Source: Colocasia esculenta
Taxonomy: Eukaryota; Streptophyta; Magnoliopsida; Alismatales; Araceae
NCBI GenBank assembly: GCA_014218235.1
Contig: CM024766.1
Location: 21,487,346 to 21,551,345 of the forward strand
Direction: 5' to 3'
DNA length: 64,000 bases
In this document: positions 9,689 to 21,036 of the stretch, piece after piece
Numbering within the stretch: the stretch's first letter is position 1
Layout of the letters: each line of letters starts with the position of its first letter
Notes under the pieces: model-generated
Database searches by the model: none
What the model saw: the letters and a program-made list of their open reading frames with translations, nothing else
Told to the model about the DNA's origin: nothing
Made by a program: the position numbers and the translations under genes

Positions 9689-9988
9689 TGTGAGAGGTGG
9701 ATGTAGGAATCACTGGTGTGATTTCCGAAACACCTAAAAAATCCTATGTGCAATGGTTTGATCTGCTTGTTTGCGCTAGATGCTTGCATAGGATTTCATG
9801 CTCACACTAATTGTTGAATTGCTTCACACATCATCTACACACACTCACACTTCAGATCAGTAAATTGTTTGTGTGAATTGATCTCTGATTCGAAGTAATT
9901 TTAAATTGCTAAAGCTTCCGCGTTAATTAATGTCAGATCTATTCAACCCCCCTTCTAGATCTAATCCATCCACATAACCGATCCTATA
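9689..9988 (+). repeat. S2 5' LTR, 3'-terminal 300 bp only
   Basis: Nearly identical to 22236-22536 (e.g. GGTGGATGTAGGAATCACTG, ATTCAACCCCCC block). Ends CCTATA where the 3' LTR ends CCTACA. The upstream part is separated by the S1 insertion. Confidence 0.92.
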
Positions 9989-9990
9989 AT

Positions 9991-10298
9991 TGGTATCAAA
10001 GCAGGTTAATATTTATTTCCGATCTGATTTGATTGGTTCTGTTTGATGTCTGTGCTCTATGCGCTTGAACTGTTTGCTTGATCTTTCACTATCTCTATGT
10101 GCTTAATCGCTCTGATTCCTACATTTGGTATCAGAGCCGGTTAACCACTCTAACTGTTAGATCTAATTCCTTGTTACATTGATTCACTGTTATTAGATCT
10201 AATAGTCTTTTGAGTTTTGGTATAATGGCAAATTTCTTTAATCTGCATGAATTTTCTGTTATAATTTCAGAGAAATCCCCAATCTCACTTTCAACAAG
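9991..10298 (+). promoter_or_regulatory. S2 leader with two primer-binding-site copies
   Basis: TGGTATCAAAGC (9991-10002, one mismatch) follows the LTR by two bases. A perfect TGGTATCAGAGC lies at 10126-10137, preceded by GATTCCTACA, which resembles the LTR end. A short ORF begins at 10225 (MANFFNLHEFSV) and is interrupted by solo A; its reading continues at 14535 and stops at 14616. No other feature is seen. Confidence 0.7.
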
Positions 10299-11081
10299 TG
10301 TGATACCCCGAAATTTTCTTTCTTTTATATGGTGCATATGTCTTTGCTTGTTGCGTGAGTAGCGTGTGTATTCAATTGTGCATATTATCATTTCTATGCT
10401 TTCTCATTAGTTCATGCATGTATATACAGGATAGTTAGGTAAGAATAGGCAATTAGTTAAATTTATGTATAATGTGTATACCAAAAATCTGAAGCATAAA
10501 ATGGTTAAGTAATATTGTGCATGTGATAAGTAAATAATGATATAGACCATGTAGGATCATGAGAGCTATTTCTGTACAAGTATAAATATAAACATGAGTG
10601 TGCATGCATTTTCTAGCTATCAATGTATGCGTTATTTAATTATTAATGTATCTATTGCATTTAGTTATTTTAAACATGTTGTAAGTAACCATGGTGTATA
10701 TAGGTGTACATATATATGCTAATCTTGTTTAAATGATACTTAATTACTTTAAGCATGTTAAATTATTTATGATGTGTAAGGTGCTTGAATGATAATGTAT
10801 ATGTAGAATTTGAATAATGATGAATGCATTTCATTATAAATACATGCGATGTAAGTAGTCATGTAATGTTAAGGTATATGTGCTTATGTGCATGTTATTG
10901 ATGTATATTATCCCTAATTATGATTAGTATAAGTTATATTTAAATAAAAATTATGAAATGCATGTGTTTTATGTGGTGAAGGTTTGTGAAATTATTTTTA
11001 CATATTTAAAATTATTTTGGCATATTTATGTATTTATATCAAGGTTTATCAGGGTTTTGGCCTTTTGGCACTACTGGGTGG

Positions 11082-11205
11082 TTGGCGTCCACATCACTGG
11101 ACGCCAATACCCTATTGGCGGCCACCCCCTGGATGCCAAACTCAAGTTGGTGGCCATCCCATTGACGTCAACTGTGCAGTTGACTACAACCGATGTTGAC
11201 GTCAA
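11082..11205. repeat. Array of 25-26-bp inverted repeats (10-6-10), period 32-33 bp
   Basis: The first unit is perfect: TTGGCGTCCA, six bases, TGGACGCCAA (11082-11107). Related, diverged units start at 11115, 11147 and 11180, spacing 33, 32, 33. The array lies about 120-240 bp upstream of the TATA box of solo A. Confidence 0.85.
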
Positions 11206-11323
11206 TATCCTCCTGCGTAACGGTTCCAGATTTGTTAATGCTCGCTTTATGGCCGGTTCCAGTTTATGAAACCCTTCCTAAACCTTGGGTAACCTACCCC
11301 AATACGTATCCAACCCATCCATC

Positions 11324-11333
11324 TTTATAAAAA
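11324..11333 (+). promoter_or_regulatory. Solo A TATA box
   Basis: TTTATAAAAA about 120 bp downstream of the inverted-repeat array; followed by a leader-like stretch. Confidence 0.55.
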
Positions 11334-14300
11334 CCCATTTTCTGGCCGCACAAAGCCTTTTTGGTCATTGTGAAACCCTAGTTTTCCCTGTGAGAAAAGC
11401 TGAACTTCCCAAGCTCTGATCCGGCGACTGAAGGATTTTCTGGGTGATCTACGACGACTGGAGCGTAGTCCAACTATCCAAGAAGCATCCCCAACCCCGA
11501 GGAACGATCTACATCGACGGGAGAACAAGATCTAAGGAGTTTCTGAGCACCCTCTTGCTCTGGACGAGGAGGGCTTCAACGGCAAAGATTTGATCTTCTA
11601 GGATTTTATTAGAGGCAAGTAACCTTTGTACATCCTTCCTATACATGTCCCTTAGGTCCTAGAATTTTTGTGAATTTTTCCTCGCGTCCTGGACCCTCAA
11701 ACTTTCTCGTACATGTGAGTATGTATGTGCAGATTTCTGTCTGGAAGTTGAACTCAACATCCCTTGCCGTCAAGTTCATCAGTTAACGGCACGAGATGTT
11801 GACGTTAACTCAGTTGGCGGCCAGGGGTATGCAGTCAAGTTCTTCAGTGTCCAAAAAATTGCTATTTAATCCTCTAAAATGTATTTAATTGATTTTCTGA
11901 CATGTGTGCATCCTGAAAATTTTGTGTAAGGTAAAGGTTGATTGTTGGATCATGTCATGAGAATTTCATAAATTTTCTTGATTTATTTTAATTAGGAAAA
12001 TTCTGAAGAGTGAATTATGAGCATAAAATAATGATGTTTAATCCATGAAAATAGGATAATTTTGAGTTCGGATTTCGTAAATTTCTGTAATGACATGGTG
12101 ATTGTATGAATGTGGTGACATTGTCATAATAGATTATTTTATTGAAATTTCTGTTTAAGAGAATTTAGCGATAAATGCATATGTACAATGATTTAATTGT
12201 TATAAATATGTTTCTATTTAGGAAATTCTGAAAAATTGAGAATAAGTTCTATTTACTGTCCTGAATCTGCAATAAAAATTTTGTGAATTTCTGATGACAG
12301 TAGGTAATTTCATGAGTTTAATTGTGAAAATAGCCATATTAAGCATGTTAGAATTTATCGTGTGCAAATCAGAGGTTAGTAGCATGTTAATGTTTTTTTT
12401 TTTGAGTAATTTACCATTGTTAACAGTAAAGTGAAACTCTGTAAATGCAAATGTGAGTATTATGCAAGCGAATGTAAATTTGGAATGAAATTTGTGCATA
12501 TGAATGAGTAATAAACTGATGAGAATGATAATGTGATTAAGATAAAATGTGTGCCAAGGGTGACACTGCTACCATAGGGGTCTGAGAGCTATACCATAGA
12601 AAAGTCCCTATGGGAGGCTCAACGTTATGAGATAAATCCTAAGGGCATTAGGATAAAATCCTGGAGGTGGACAAGTACCGCAGGTTAGGGTGGAGAGTGC
12701 TTCTCCCGGTTTTGCGCAGTTACCTAGATTTGTCACCGCATTGCCTAGGTGATGAATATGTGAAAGTGAGTGCTAAGTGCTAAGTGATGAGTACTCAGTG
12801 CTAAATGTGATCGTTTTCCTCTACTTGGTGGTTAGGACTATGTGTCATGGTAATTTAAGAGATTAAATGTGATCTTAGTACAAAGTGATAAATGTGAATG
12901 AAAGAGTAAGTGCAATGAAAGAAGTGTAAATTGATATGTAAGGAAGAGTAAAAGATAGCAAAAGTACAAATTTTATGTGAAAACCAATGTACCATTACAT
13001 GTGTATTTATTTATGCCATTCATGTGTTAATATCATCATGGTTGTAATAACATGCTTAGTACCATCTTTAATGTTATGTAATATAGTTTAATAATTTTCA
13101 TATGATGGTATGTATGAATATGTGCATGTAAAAATGAAAAGAAATGCAATGTGAAAGAGCGAGTATGTAAAATTGACAAAAGAATAAGATAGCATGAGAA
13201 TGAGTGTCAATCCATATGATTAAGTTTAATTCATGTCAAAACAGCAAGTTAAATGAATTTATAATCTTGATAATCACATGAAACAAGTCCAAATTCTATG
13301 ATAAAAATTTGCTACTTGTTTAGTATGTAGTTCCATGCTTAAATTGTAGATGTTTGCCATTCGATTTGGAATATGTTCTAGCTCTTCAATTCATGTTTAA
13401 TATAGGTGATATCATGGTGAATTATTTAAGTTAAAACAGCAAATGAAATGTGTAAATAAATGAGAAAAAGTGCATGTGAAAAATAAATAGAGATCATGTT
13501 AGGTTGCTACCTACTTTACATCTAATTGCCTGTTCTAATTGGTAATGTTGTTACATGATAAAGGAAAGGTTTAGATCGATAAATCATGTTACATGATAGG
13601 TGGTTAAAAGTGCATATGTTCATATCATGCATGCGTTAATTGGATTATACTTAACTAGTTTAGAAAGATTACTATCATGTTATGAAGTTGCTAGAAAACA
13701 TGTGTAGGTGACATAAGGGTATGATAAATTTGACCTTAAAACAGCAAGTTAGATGTATGATAAAGTGATATGAATACATGAGAAATTGACTAAATATCAT
13801 GCTAAAAGTATTCATCATCCTGTATATAACCTTGTGTTTAAATTTGATTAAATTCTGCCATGATATAATAAAAATTTGAAGCATGTGTTATAGAATATAT
13901 CATGTGTAGAAATCTTGTGTATATGTAGGTTATTTTATGATCTAATATGAGCATGTGTTATATGTAGAATGTGTTTGGGAGATACATGTGTTATTATTCT
14001 TAAAAAGCTTGTGTTATGTGAATTGTTGTGACGAGTATGAGTTTTATTATTATTGGTGGTTAAAGGTGTACGAGATATGTATGAGTTTGATGTTTTAGAT
14101 TACTTGCTAAGTCTTGTAAGACTCATACTTGCTTCGGCGTATAGGTGTGACAGGTTATCCCGTAGCTGAGAAGTTTAGAGGAGATTGGAGCAGCATTCAA
14201 GAAGTAGTACTTGAAGATTTTTATTTTCAATAAGCTGTTTATTTTATATCTGGAATAATGTCATTCATATGGACAATGTAATGAGCAATGCATTTTCTTT

Positions 14301-14534
14301 CAAATTGTAATAATGTGGACTCTAGTACTTTCTTTTGCTATATAGACTGTGAAATGTGTGATGGTGATGGAATAAAGTAAAGTATTTCTTTCATTTCCGC
14401 TGTACTCTTATTGTATTCATGGACATATCAACCTTATCGCTTAGTGTTGGGTTACTATCCCACTGTGATGATGCTCTTTATACCGATGGGGATTGGTATA
14501 ATCGTACCAGTATGAGGAGGGTCGTCACAACAAG

Positions 14535-16281
14535 TTTTTCAGAGAAAGCACAAAGAAAAGGAGCAAAAGGAATTCACAAATACTCAATGACAAAGAAGAG
14601 CTTCAATGAATCCTGAAAATCAACAATTCAAAAGACTTTGGCTCTAGCAGCACATTCCATGAGCTCAGAGCATTCTGCATCTTCTCCAGAACACAAGAGT
14701 TCATATGGTTCTACAAGATAAGGTAAATCAATTCCAGATCCATTTATGTATTCTAATTCTGATTCTGATGCAAATGAATTTATGTCTTATGTTGAATTGA
14801 TTGAATTCTGTGAAAAGATGCAAAATCTTAATGCAAAGCTGAACACTAAGAATAAAGATTTGAAAAAGACTTTAAAACATTGCCATAAAGAAAGTGAAAA
14901 CTTGAAAAATACACTTGAATTACTCCAGAACAATGATAAAGATCTTTCAGAAGAAAATGAGAATTTGAAAATTGATGTTCAGAAACTGAATTGTGAAAAA
15001 GAAAGTTTGAAAGATAAAATCAAAATTTGTGAAAACAAGTTGTCCAAGTTGAAAGAAAATCATGATCAGTTGGAATATGAAAATCTTGATTTGAAAGAGG
15101 AAAATGGAAAATTGATTGATCTCAATGAAAACTTCAAATTTTATAATGATCAATTAAACAGACAGATTTCTAACATGGCTCATGATCATCAAATAAATGA
15201 GAGATGCAAACAACTTGTTGAAGAAAATCATCATTTACAGAGGAAGATTGAATGCTTGTTGCATGACAAATCATTGGACAATGATTGTAGCAATTTGAGT
15301 AATAAAATTGCTGATTTGGAAAAACAAATTGCTCAATTTAAAAATAAAAAGAACACGATGAAAAATGGTTTGGATGTCATGCTAAATAAGCTTCAAATTT
15401 CAGAAAAAGAAGTTGTTGCATTAAAAGCTGAAAAACAGAAGCTTCAACATGAATTGAAAAATACTAAATACACAAGTCTTGCTTCTCTGAAAGATAAGAA
15501 AAATGAAAATTAAACAAAATTAACATTTGTTAAAGCTGCTGTGAAAATTCTTGTTCAGAAACAGACAGAGAAAAAGAAAAATGTTAATATCAAGAAGATT
15601 CATCTACTTCCTCCATCAGTCCAAAAAGCTCCAAAATAAGTTCCAAATTAACATCATGCCAAGAGCCACCAAAAGGTACCTCCTTCTCCTCATGGTAAGC
15701 CTCCTCACATGAAAAGGAGATTCCAACAAATACATACATGCCAAGGTAAGTACCAGGTAAGAAATGATCTTATTTGCTTTAGCTGTAATAAACATGGTCA
15801 TTTAGCCAAATTTTGCTAGAATAGAGATCAACATTTCCATAAATATGCCAAATCAGTCTAGTGCTTCACATGTCATAAATTTGGGGATACTTCTAGGGAA
15901 TGTTGGCATAGAATTGATAATCTTGTGCATGCTCCCATGTTTCATGTTAATGTACATAAGAATAAAGATCATGTTCATGCTGAAAACACTCAGAAATTCT
16001 ATATACATGAAAAAGGAACTGTTGCACAAAAGATCTCTTCTAAATTCCATGATAAACATCTCAATGATAAAAATCCGAAAAATAGAAAACAAAATGTTCA
16101 GTATGTCAGTGGTGCATTCTATACCAATAACTCTAAGATTAGAAACCAAGATTCTAGTGTTTCTAGTCTTCAGATAAATGCACCAAATATAAAATCCTTT
16201 TGGATTCAAAAATCGTTGTTGCAGATTCATGGAAGATCCTTAGGACCCAAACAAGTTTGGGTTCTGAAATGTGATGCTTGA
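14535..16281 (+). pseudogene. gag: S2 gag remnant: coiled coil and two zinc knuckles, capsid domain missing
   Basis: The longest open part (14746-15513, 255 codons) is a charged heptad-rich coiled coil (LEKQIAQFKNKKN, EEKQKL-type repeats). The frame continues past an in-frame TAA at 15511. Zinc knuckles follow: CFSCNKHGHLAKFC (15775-15816) and CFTCHKFGDTSREC (15862-15903, His replaced by Asp). The end carries GPKQVWVLK, the motif that precedes protease in Sireviruses, but no protease follows. The N-terminal capsid region seen in S1, S3 and S4 is absent, so self-assembly is doubtful. It has several stops; possibly only the coiled-coil ORF is still translated. Confidence 0.7.
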
Positions 16282-16452
16282 GTGCTGGATGCAGGGATCC
16301 TTGTAGTCAATTTCAAGATGAAGGCTTCATGACAAAGGCTACAAGGAAAGTAAGTGAAGAGAATGAAAGAAAATGAAAATCTCACCAGGTAAATACTTCT
16401 GAGAGATTCTCTGCTAAATAAAAACTAAAATCAATTGGGACTCTTATGCAAA

Positions 16453-16555
16453 GATCAATTGGTATATCAAATGGTGAACTGTGGAAGGACAAGTCTTGCT
16501 TGTCTGGAAACTATCATTATGTGTGAGGAATAACCTCCGCCAAGTACCAATGATC
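16453..16555 (+). ncRNA. Three-stem RNA-like motif, S2 copy A (103 nt)
   Basis: Outer stem GATC+ATTGGTA with TACCAAT+GATC (one bulged A). Hairpin 1 is GACAAG-TCTTG-CTTGTC (16488-16504). Hairpin 2 is GTG-T-GAGG, loop AATAA, CCTC-CGC (16521-16540), using one G-U pair. Linkers TATCAAATGGTGAACTGTGG and CCGCCAAG are conserved with the S1 copy. Confidence 0.7.
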
Positions 16556-16679
16556 TTCCTTGTGTAAGAGTCATTAATTTTAAAAATAAAAATAAAAAAA
16601 ATGGTTGTCATTGAAACATGATTGCTTGTTTATTTCATTTCTTCCATGATGATTTTATCTTGAATTACTTGCAAAAATT

Positions 16680-17056
16680 TTCACATCATTCACATGTAAC
16701 TAGAATCATGATTTTGTTGAAAATGCTCAGAAACTCCATGTGAATATAAATGAACACTTTATGAAAACATAGATGCATTGAGCAAGGCAAAAAGAAAATT
16801 TGGAACTAATTCTGCTCATAGTTCTGTCAATGAAAGAAATGCATCTATACCAAAAATAAAATCATTTGGATTCAAAAATCTTTATTGCACTGTAACATTG
16901 ATTTCATTGCAGGACCCAAGCAAGTGTGGGTCTCAAAACCAGCTTGATCAGCAAGCTGAGGAGTCTTGCAGCCATAATTGTAAATGGATTCAAGATATTA
17001 TGTGCAAGGCAAGAAATGATTGGAGAACACATGTAAAATCTTTGAAAAGCAATTGA
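16680..17056 (+). pseudogene. Diverged second copy of the S2 gag end
   Basis: Repeats features of 15940-16281 in the same order: a segment like GAAAATGCTCAGAAACTCC, an AAAATCATTTGGATTCAAAAATC stretch (compare 16190-16211), and GPKQVWVSKPA (GPKQVWVLK in the first copy). It is followed by its own copy of the RNA motif (copy B), so gag end plus RNA motif was duplicated as a unit. Confidence 0.55.
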
Positions 17057-17258
17057 AGTCCATTCAGGTAAAACTTCTTTATCATTTCAAATTTGAATTG
17101 CCTGAATTGAAATGATGTTTGATTTATTATCTGAACAATGAGTAATGTGTTCTGATGCTACTCCCAGCAATAACTTGTGTTTTAACATTTGGAATCATGT
17201 TTGTGTTATCATGCTTGCTTAACTGTGCCCATGATTCTGTGTGCATATCAACAGCTTT

Positions 17259-17361
17259 GACTTTTTGGTATATTAAATGATGACATGTTGAAAAATAAGT
17301 TATGCTTGTTTGGAAGCTATCATTATGCGTGAGTAAAATACTCCGCCAAGTACCAGAAGTC
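17259..17361 (+). ncRNA. Three-stem RNA-like motif, S2 copy B (103 nt)
   Basis: Outer stem GACTT+TTGGTA with TACCAG+AAGTC (one bulged T, one T-G pair). Hairpin 1 is AATAAG-TTATG-CTTGTT. Hairpin 2 is GCG-T-GAGTA, loop AAA, TACTC-CGC (17327-17346), perfectly paired although its bases differ from copies A and C. Confidence 0.72.
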
Positions 17362-17529
17362 ATGTTATGCTTAAAGCTAATTGTGTGCCTAATCATGTGT
17401 GAATTGCTTGCTAGCTTTTTCATTCCATGCACATATTAAGGGGGAGTAAATTTGAAAAAGTGCAAAAATGTTCTTGAAAATGCAATGAATTTCATGCTAA
17501 CAATAAAGAATAATTGATCTTTTTGCAGT

Positions 17530-17632
17530 GACTATGTGATATATCAAATTGTGAAATGTGAAAGGACAAGTTAGGCTTGTCTGAAAACTATCATCATACG
17601 TGAGAAAAATTCTCCGCCAAGTATCAATAGTC
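17530..17632 (+). ncRNA. Three-stem RNA-like motif, S2 copy C (103 nt)
   Basis: Outer stem GACTAT+TGATA with TATCA+ATAGTC (one bulged G): the GGTA/TACC pair of copy A is GATA/TATC here, a compensated change. Hairpin 1 is GACAAG-TTAGG-CTTGTC. Hairpin 2 is ACG-T-GAGAA, loop AAA, TTCTC-CGC with one mismatch at its base. Confidence 0.72.
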
Positions 17633-17978
17633 TTTTTCTGTATAAAGGTCATCAAGAAAAATGAAAATCTCAAAAACTTTATTTTAAGTCTTTGAAACAA
17701 TTTTGAGTTTTTGAAAAACTTTTCTCCTTCAATAAATTACATGTTAATGCATGCTTGATCATGTTCATATTCTTTATGTGCAAACTACTTTGAATGAACA
17801 TATCTGAATTGCTTAAATGATCATTTCATATCATGCATATCTTATGGGGAAGTGAGTCAAAAGAATCTTTGAGTGAAATGCTGGAGAAGTATTCTTTCAT
17901 ATCTGATTTATTAACAACTCCCATTCAGTTTGTTGACAAATGTTCTTGCAAATAAATTCCTCACTCTCACATTGCATT

Positions 17979-18082
17979 GACATTCTTGGTATATCAAATG
18001 GTGATTTGAAGAAAGACAAGTCAGGCTTGTCTGGACACTTTCACTATGCGTGAGTATATGTCTCCACCAAGTATCAAGAGCC
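17979..18082 (+). ncRNA. Three-stem RNA-like motif, S2 copy D
   Basis: Outer stem TCTTGGTA with TATCAAGA (one G-U). Hairpin 1 is AGACAAG-TCAGG-CTTGTCT, 7 bp. Hairpin 2 is weaker: GAG/CTC with a seven-base loop and a mismatch in GCG/CAC. Confidence 0.6.
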
Positions 18083-18610
18083 TTGTATGCAATTGTTGAG
18101 GGGGAGTCCTTGTCTTTCAAATAAAACATTCACGTTCATTCTGTTTTCACTTGATTCCATTCCTATTTCTTCATTAATCTTCATGTTCACCTTGTAAGGG
18201 GGAGATACATGAAAGGGAGAGTCATTGTCATATCTCTTGAACTTACTTGTCTATTTTGAACCCCAAAGTCATCAGCATTTTTGAGTCCTTGTGCTATTTT
18301 CTTATGAGAAAATAAAACATTGAAACTAAACTCATTGTGCATTTAGTTTAATTTCAAAGATTTAGTATCATTTCAAGGTTAAGAAATCTTAATACTGATG
18401 TCTTAAAATGACTTGCAAAAATTGTAGGCACATAAGTGGCTTTACTATTTAAATGTACATGTTTAAGCTTCATTTTTACCACATGTTAAGAATAATTTTC
18501 TAAATTCGTATTCTGACTTTTCTGGTCAAAGCAAACATATTCCTGTAAAACATCAAAAGAAAAGTGATCAAAACCTTGGAAAGATACAAACAGAGCAATG
18601 CAAATTCTTG

Positions 18611-18775
18611 AACCACTAAGTAACCAGGCCATTTCACCTAAAAAGTGATTTGTTTCGCGTAACAAAGTGGAAATCAAATTTTCAACTCTGTATAAGATAA
18701 TGAAAGTTAAACCACTGAGTAATCAGGAGATCTTGCATCTGATCAATGTGATCTCTTACACTGAAAAGTGAGATT
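18611..18775 (+). repeat. Tandem pair of the conserved non-coding module (S2)
   Basis: Copies at about 18611-18672 (CCACTAAGTAACCAGG.. TTTCGCGT) and 18710-18775 (CCACTGAGTAATCAGGAGATC..GATCTC). Counterparts in S1 lie at 1885-2032; repeated again in the tandem copy near 20210-20370. Confidence 0.5.
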
Positions 18776-19564
18776 TAACTAATTTATTGTTGTATTCTTT
18801 CCCAGCCAAAATTATAAGAAAATCAAAAGACATGATAGAAAAGCTTAAGACCTTAATAAAGCTCATGTATACTGAGTTTAGACCTATTATTCTACATTGT
18901 GTTAAAATTAAAGCTCCTAACATCCTTGTTAAATACTTCTGATCAATCATATAGGTCACTTTATTTCACATTTGCATCATTATTTTAACCACATTCAGAT
19001 CATTATATCTTGCAATACCTTGTGTTGAGTGTGTCTTGTGATTAAACTTTGTGGCACAATACCAAAAACACAATCATTTCTCTCATTGACAATATCACTT
19101 TGCCTCACTTATTTTGATTACTTCTGACCATTCATTTCCGACATTTCATTTCTTGATCACCTACAATCTTTGTTTCTCTCTCTTGTCTAACTTTTTGATG
19201 CTGTCAAGAAGGGGGAGAAAGTTCCTTAAAGGAGGAGAAAGTAAAAGTTTCTAGGGGGAGAAAGTTCTTTATAGGGAGAAAGTTCAAAGGGTGTATATGG
19301 TCAAGGGGAGTTATTACAGTCAAGGAGTCAGGTTATTGGGAAATGTGCATATGTTTTGTCATCATCAAAAAAGGGGGAGATTGTTGGGTTGAGTGTGTTT
19401 TGATCATTTCATATCTGCATATCTTATGGGGAAGTGTGAGTCAAAAGAATCTCTTGAGTGAAATGCTGAGAAGTATTCTTTCTATCTGATTTATTAACAA
19501 CTCAACTCCCATTCATTGTTGACAAATGTTCTTGCAAATAAATTCCTCACTCTCACATTGCATT

Positions 19565-19667
19565 GACATTCTTGGTATATCAAATGGTGATTTGAAGAAA
19601 GACAGTCAGGCTTGTCTGGACACTTTCACTATGCGTGAGTATATGTCTCCACCAAGTATCAAGAGCC
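19565..19667 (+). ncRNA. Three-stem RNA-like motif, S2 copy D' (in the second tandem copy)
   Basis: Duplicate of copy D; hairpin 1 has a deletion (GACAGTCAGG versus GACAAGTCAGG), which weakens its stem. Confidence 0.55.
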
Positions 19668-20950
19668 TTGTATGTAATTGTTGAGGGGGAGTCCTTGTCT
19701 TTCAAATAAAACATTCCCGTTCATATCTGTTTTCACTTGATTCCATTCCTATTTCTTCATTAATCTTCATGTTCACCTTGTAAGGGGGAGATACATGAAG
19801 GGAGAGTCATTGTCATATCTCTTGAACTTACTTGTCTATTTTGAACCCCAAAGTCATCAGCATTTTTGAGTCCTTGTGCTATTTTCTTATGAGAAAATTA
19901 AAACATTGAAACTAAACTCATTGTGCATTTAGTTTAATTTCAAAGATTTAGTATCATTTCAAGGTTAAGAAATCTTAATACTGAATGTCTTTAAAATGAC
20001 TTGCAAAACACTTGTAGGCACATAAGTGGCTTTACTATTTAACATGTACATATTTAAGCTTCATTTTTACCACATGTTAAGAATAATTTTTCTAAATTCG
20101 TATTCCTGACTTTTCTGGTCAAAGCAAACATATTCCTGTAAAACATCAAAAGAAAGTGATCAAAACCTTGGAAAGATACAAACAGAGCAATGCAATTCTT
20201 GAACCACTAAGTAACCAGGCCATTTCACCTAAAAGTGATTTGTTTTCGCGTAACAAAGTGGAAATCAATTTTCAACTCTGTATAAGATAATGAAGTTAAA
20301 CCACTGAGTAATCAGGAGATCTTGTATCTGATCAATGTGATCTCTTACACTGAAAGTGAGATTTAACTATTTATTGTTGTATTCTTTCCCAGCCAAATTA
20401 TAAGAAAATCAAAGACTGATAGAAAGCTTAAGACCTTAAAAAGCTCATGTATACTGAGTTTAGACCTATTATTCTACATGTGTTAAAACTAAAGCTCCTA
20501 ACATCCTTGTTAAATACTTCTGATCATCATATAGGTCACTTTATTTCACATTTGCATCATTATTTTAACCACATTCAGATCATTATATCTTGCAATACTT
20601 GTGTTGAGTGTGTCTTTGTGATTAAACTTTGTGGCACAATACCAAAAACACATCATTTCTCTCATTTGACAATATCACTTTGCCTCACTTATTTTGATTA
20701 CTTCTGACCATTCATTTCCGACATTTCATTTCTTGATCACCTACAATCTTTGTTTCTCTCTCTGTCTAACTTTTTGATGCTGTCAAGAAGGGGGAGAAAG
20801 TTCCTTAAGGAGGAGAAAGTAAAAGTTTCTAGGGGGAGAAAGTTCTTTATAGGGAGAAAGTTCAAAGGGTGTATATGGTCAAGGGGAGTTATTACAGTCA
20901 AGGAAGTCAGGTTATTGGGAAATTGTGCATATGTTTTGTCATCATCAAAA

Positions 20951-20960
20951 AGGGGGAGAT
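20951..20960 (+). promoter_or_regulatory. S2 polypurine tract
   Basis: AGGGGGAGAT immediately before the 3' LTR (TGTTGGGTTG). Related GGGGGAG tracts occur upstream (about 17441, 18102, 18197, 20788, 20832), matching the multiple-PPT habit of Sireviruses. Confidence 0.85.
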
Positions 20961-21036
20961 TGTTGGGTTGAGTGTGTTTTGAAATTTCCTAATGTTGTAT
21001 TTTAATGATGACCAATGAACATCACTCATACATTGA

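Larger units (their letters stand above)
10299..14529 (+). mobile_element. Solo A: 4.2-kb gypsy-type solo LTR inside S2
   Basis: Begins TGTGATACCCCGAAAT and ends GGGTCGTCACA, flanked on both sides by ACAAG (10294-10298 and 14530-14534), a 5-bp target duplication. No primer site, coding domain or second LTR is inside, so this is a solo LTR formed by LTR-LTR recombination. It contains an array of 26-bp inverted repeats (11082-11205), a TATA box (11324-11333), a second dyad cluster near 11760-11840, and otherwise A/T-rich non-coding DNA. The terminal sequences resemble Tekay-like chromovirus LTRs; clade is an inference. Confidence 0.88.
17821..20982 (+). repeat. 1.58-kb direct tandem duplication in the S2 3' region
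   Basis: Copy 1 is 17821-19403 and copy 2 is 19404-20982. Copy 1 ends with the first 22 bases of the LTR (TGTTGGGTTGAGTGTGTTTT..), then copy 2 restarts at TCATTTCATATC. The bases TGA are shared at the breakpoint. Most differences are one-base losses or gains in homopolymers. Each copy carries one RNA motif, the paired CACTAAGTAACC module and several GGGGGAG tracts. Confidence 0.93.

Noticed and set aside
13675..13884. ORFs inside solo A (also 10131-10391, 12218-12499)
   Set aside because: A/T-rich frames without domains or conserved codon pattern within an LTR.
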